In this document: positions 5,834 to 5,876 of the stretch, piece by piece
How positions within the stretch are numbered: the stretch's first letter is position 1
How the letters are laid out: each line of letters begins with the position of its first letter
Source: Synergistales bacterium
Lineage (GTDB): Bacteria; Synergistota; Synergistia; Synergistales; Aminobacteriaceae
Direction: 5' to 3'
Length of the DNA stretch: 5,876 nucleotides
NCBI GenBank assembly: GCA_026002715.1
Contig: BOCC01000123.1
Span: 1 to 5,876 of the forward strand
Position numbers and translations under genes: made by a program
The notes under the pieces: model-generated
Databases searched by the model: none
Told to the model about the DNA's origin: nothing
What the model saw: only the letters and a program-made list of their open reading frames with translations

Positions 5834-5876
5834 ATGAAACTATACACGGTCTATCAAGCGGCGGAAGCGAGCGGTT
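5834..5876 (+). CDS. Start of an unidentified gene, possibly a helix-turn-helix regulator (partial)
   Basis: Only 14 complete codons are present, beginning MKLYTVYQAAEASG, before the window ends. The ATG is the first start after an in-frame TAA at 5822-5824. There is no good Shine-Dalgarno sequence in front of it. The pattern YTVxQAAExSG resembles the first helix of MerR-type or excisionase-type DNA-binding domains (YT.xEAAxLxG), and a palindrome lies about 50 bases upstream, but such a short piece cannot establish the family. It might equally be the beginning of an unrelated protein. Confidence 0.4.
   Translation, partial: MKLYTVYQAAEASG

Overview
The window looks like chromosomal DNA of a Gram-negative-type (diderm) anaerobic bacterium that lives on peptides. 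The solute-binding protein has a plain, non-lipoprotein signal peptide, which fits release into a periplasm. The mix of a family 5 binding protein, a NarL-type two-component pair and a COG2316-like HD hydrolase would suit Synergistota. That assignment is inference from gene style and has not been tested.

Left part (1-1255, + strand): a restriction-modification remnant. Bases 1-197 hold the broken 3' part of what appears to be an HNH-type restriction endonuclease. Its conserved DHKNG motif can be read only by crossing frames. It runs directly into an intact alpha-class (D12-type) adenine-specific DNA methyltransferase at 194-1255. Sampled stretches here are more AT-rich (42% GC over 361-540) than the binding-protein gene (58% GC over 4921-4980 plus 5161-5220), so the module may be acquired. 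The methyltransferase probably works today without its nuclease.

Middle part (1283-3921, - strand): a three-gene operon in the order HD-domain hydrolase (3346-3921), NarL/FixJ-type response regulator (2676-3314) and membrane histidine kinase of the HisKA_3 (NarX/DegS/LiaS-like) class (1283-2629, possibly starting at 2680). Its end faces the methyltransferase end across only 27 bases, with no clear terminator between them.

Regulatory region (3922-4169): 248 bases between divergent genes. A leftward extended -10 promoter serves the HD/regulator/kinase operon, and a rightward -35/-10 pair serves the binding protein. Overlapping TTCAA/TTGAA inverted repeats lie just downstream of the leftward start point, and a longer imperfect inverted repeat lies between the two promoters.

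Right part (4170-5876, + strand): a complete family 5 extracellular solute-binding protein (DppA/OppA/GsiB-like), followed by a hairpin over its stop codon and a terminator-like hairpin, then an AT-rich spacer with a palindrome and the first 14 codons of another gene. No permease or ATPase gene is visible. A plausible reading is that the two-component system senses an extracytoplasmic signal and controls the divergent binding-protein gene, itself, or both. I found no CRISPR array, tRNA, rRNA or insertion sequence, and no convincing wholly new system. The points most worth a second look are the decaying endonuclease, the kinase's possible AUU start, and the operator-like repeats between the divergent genes.
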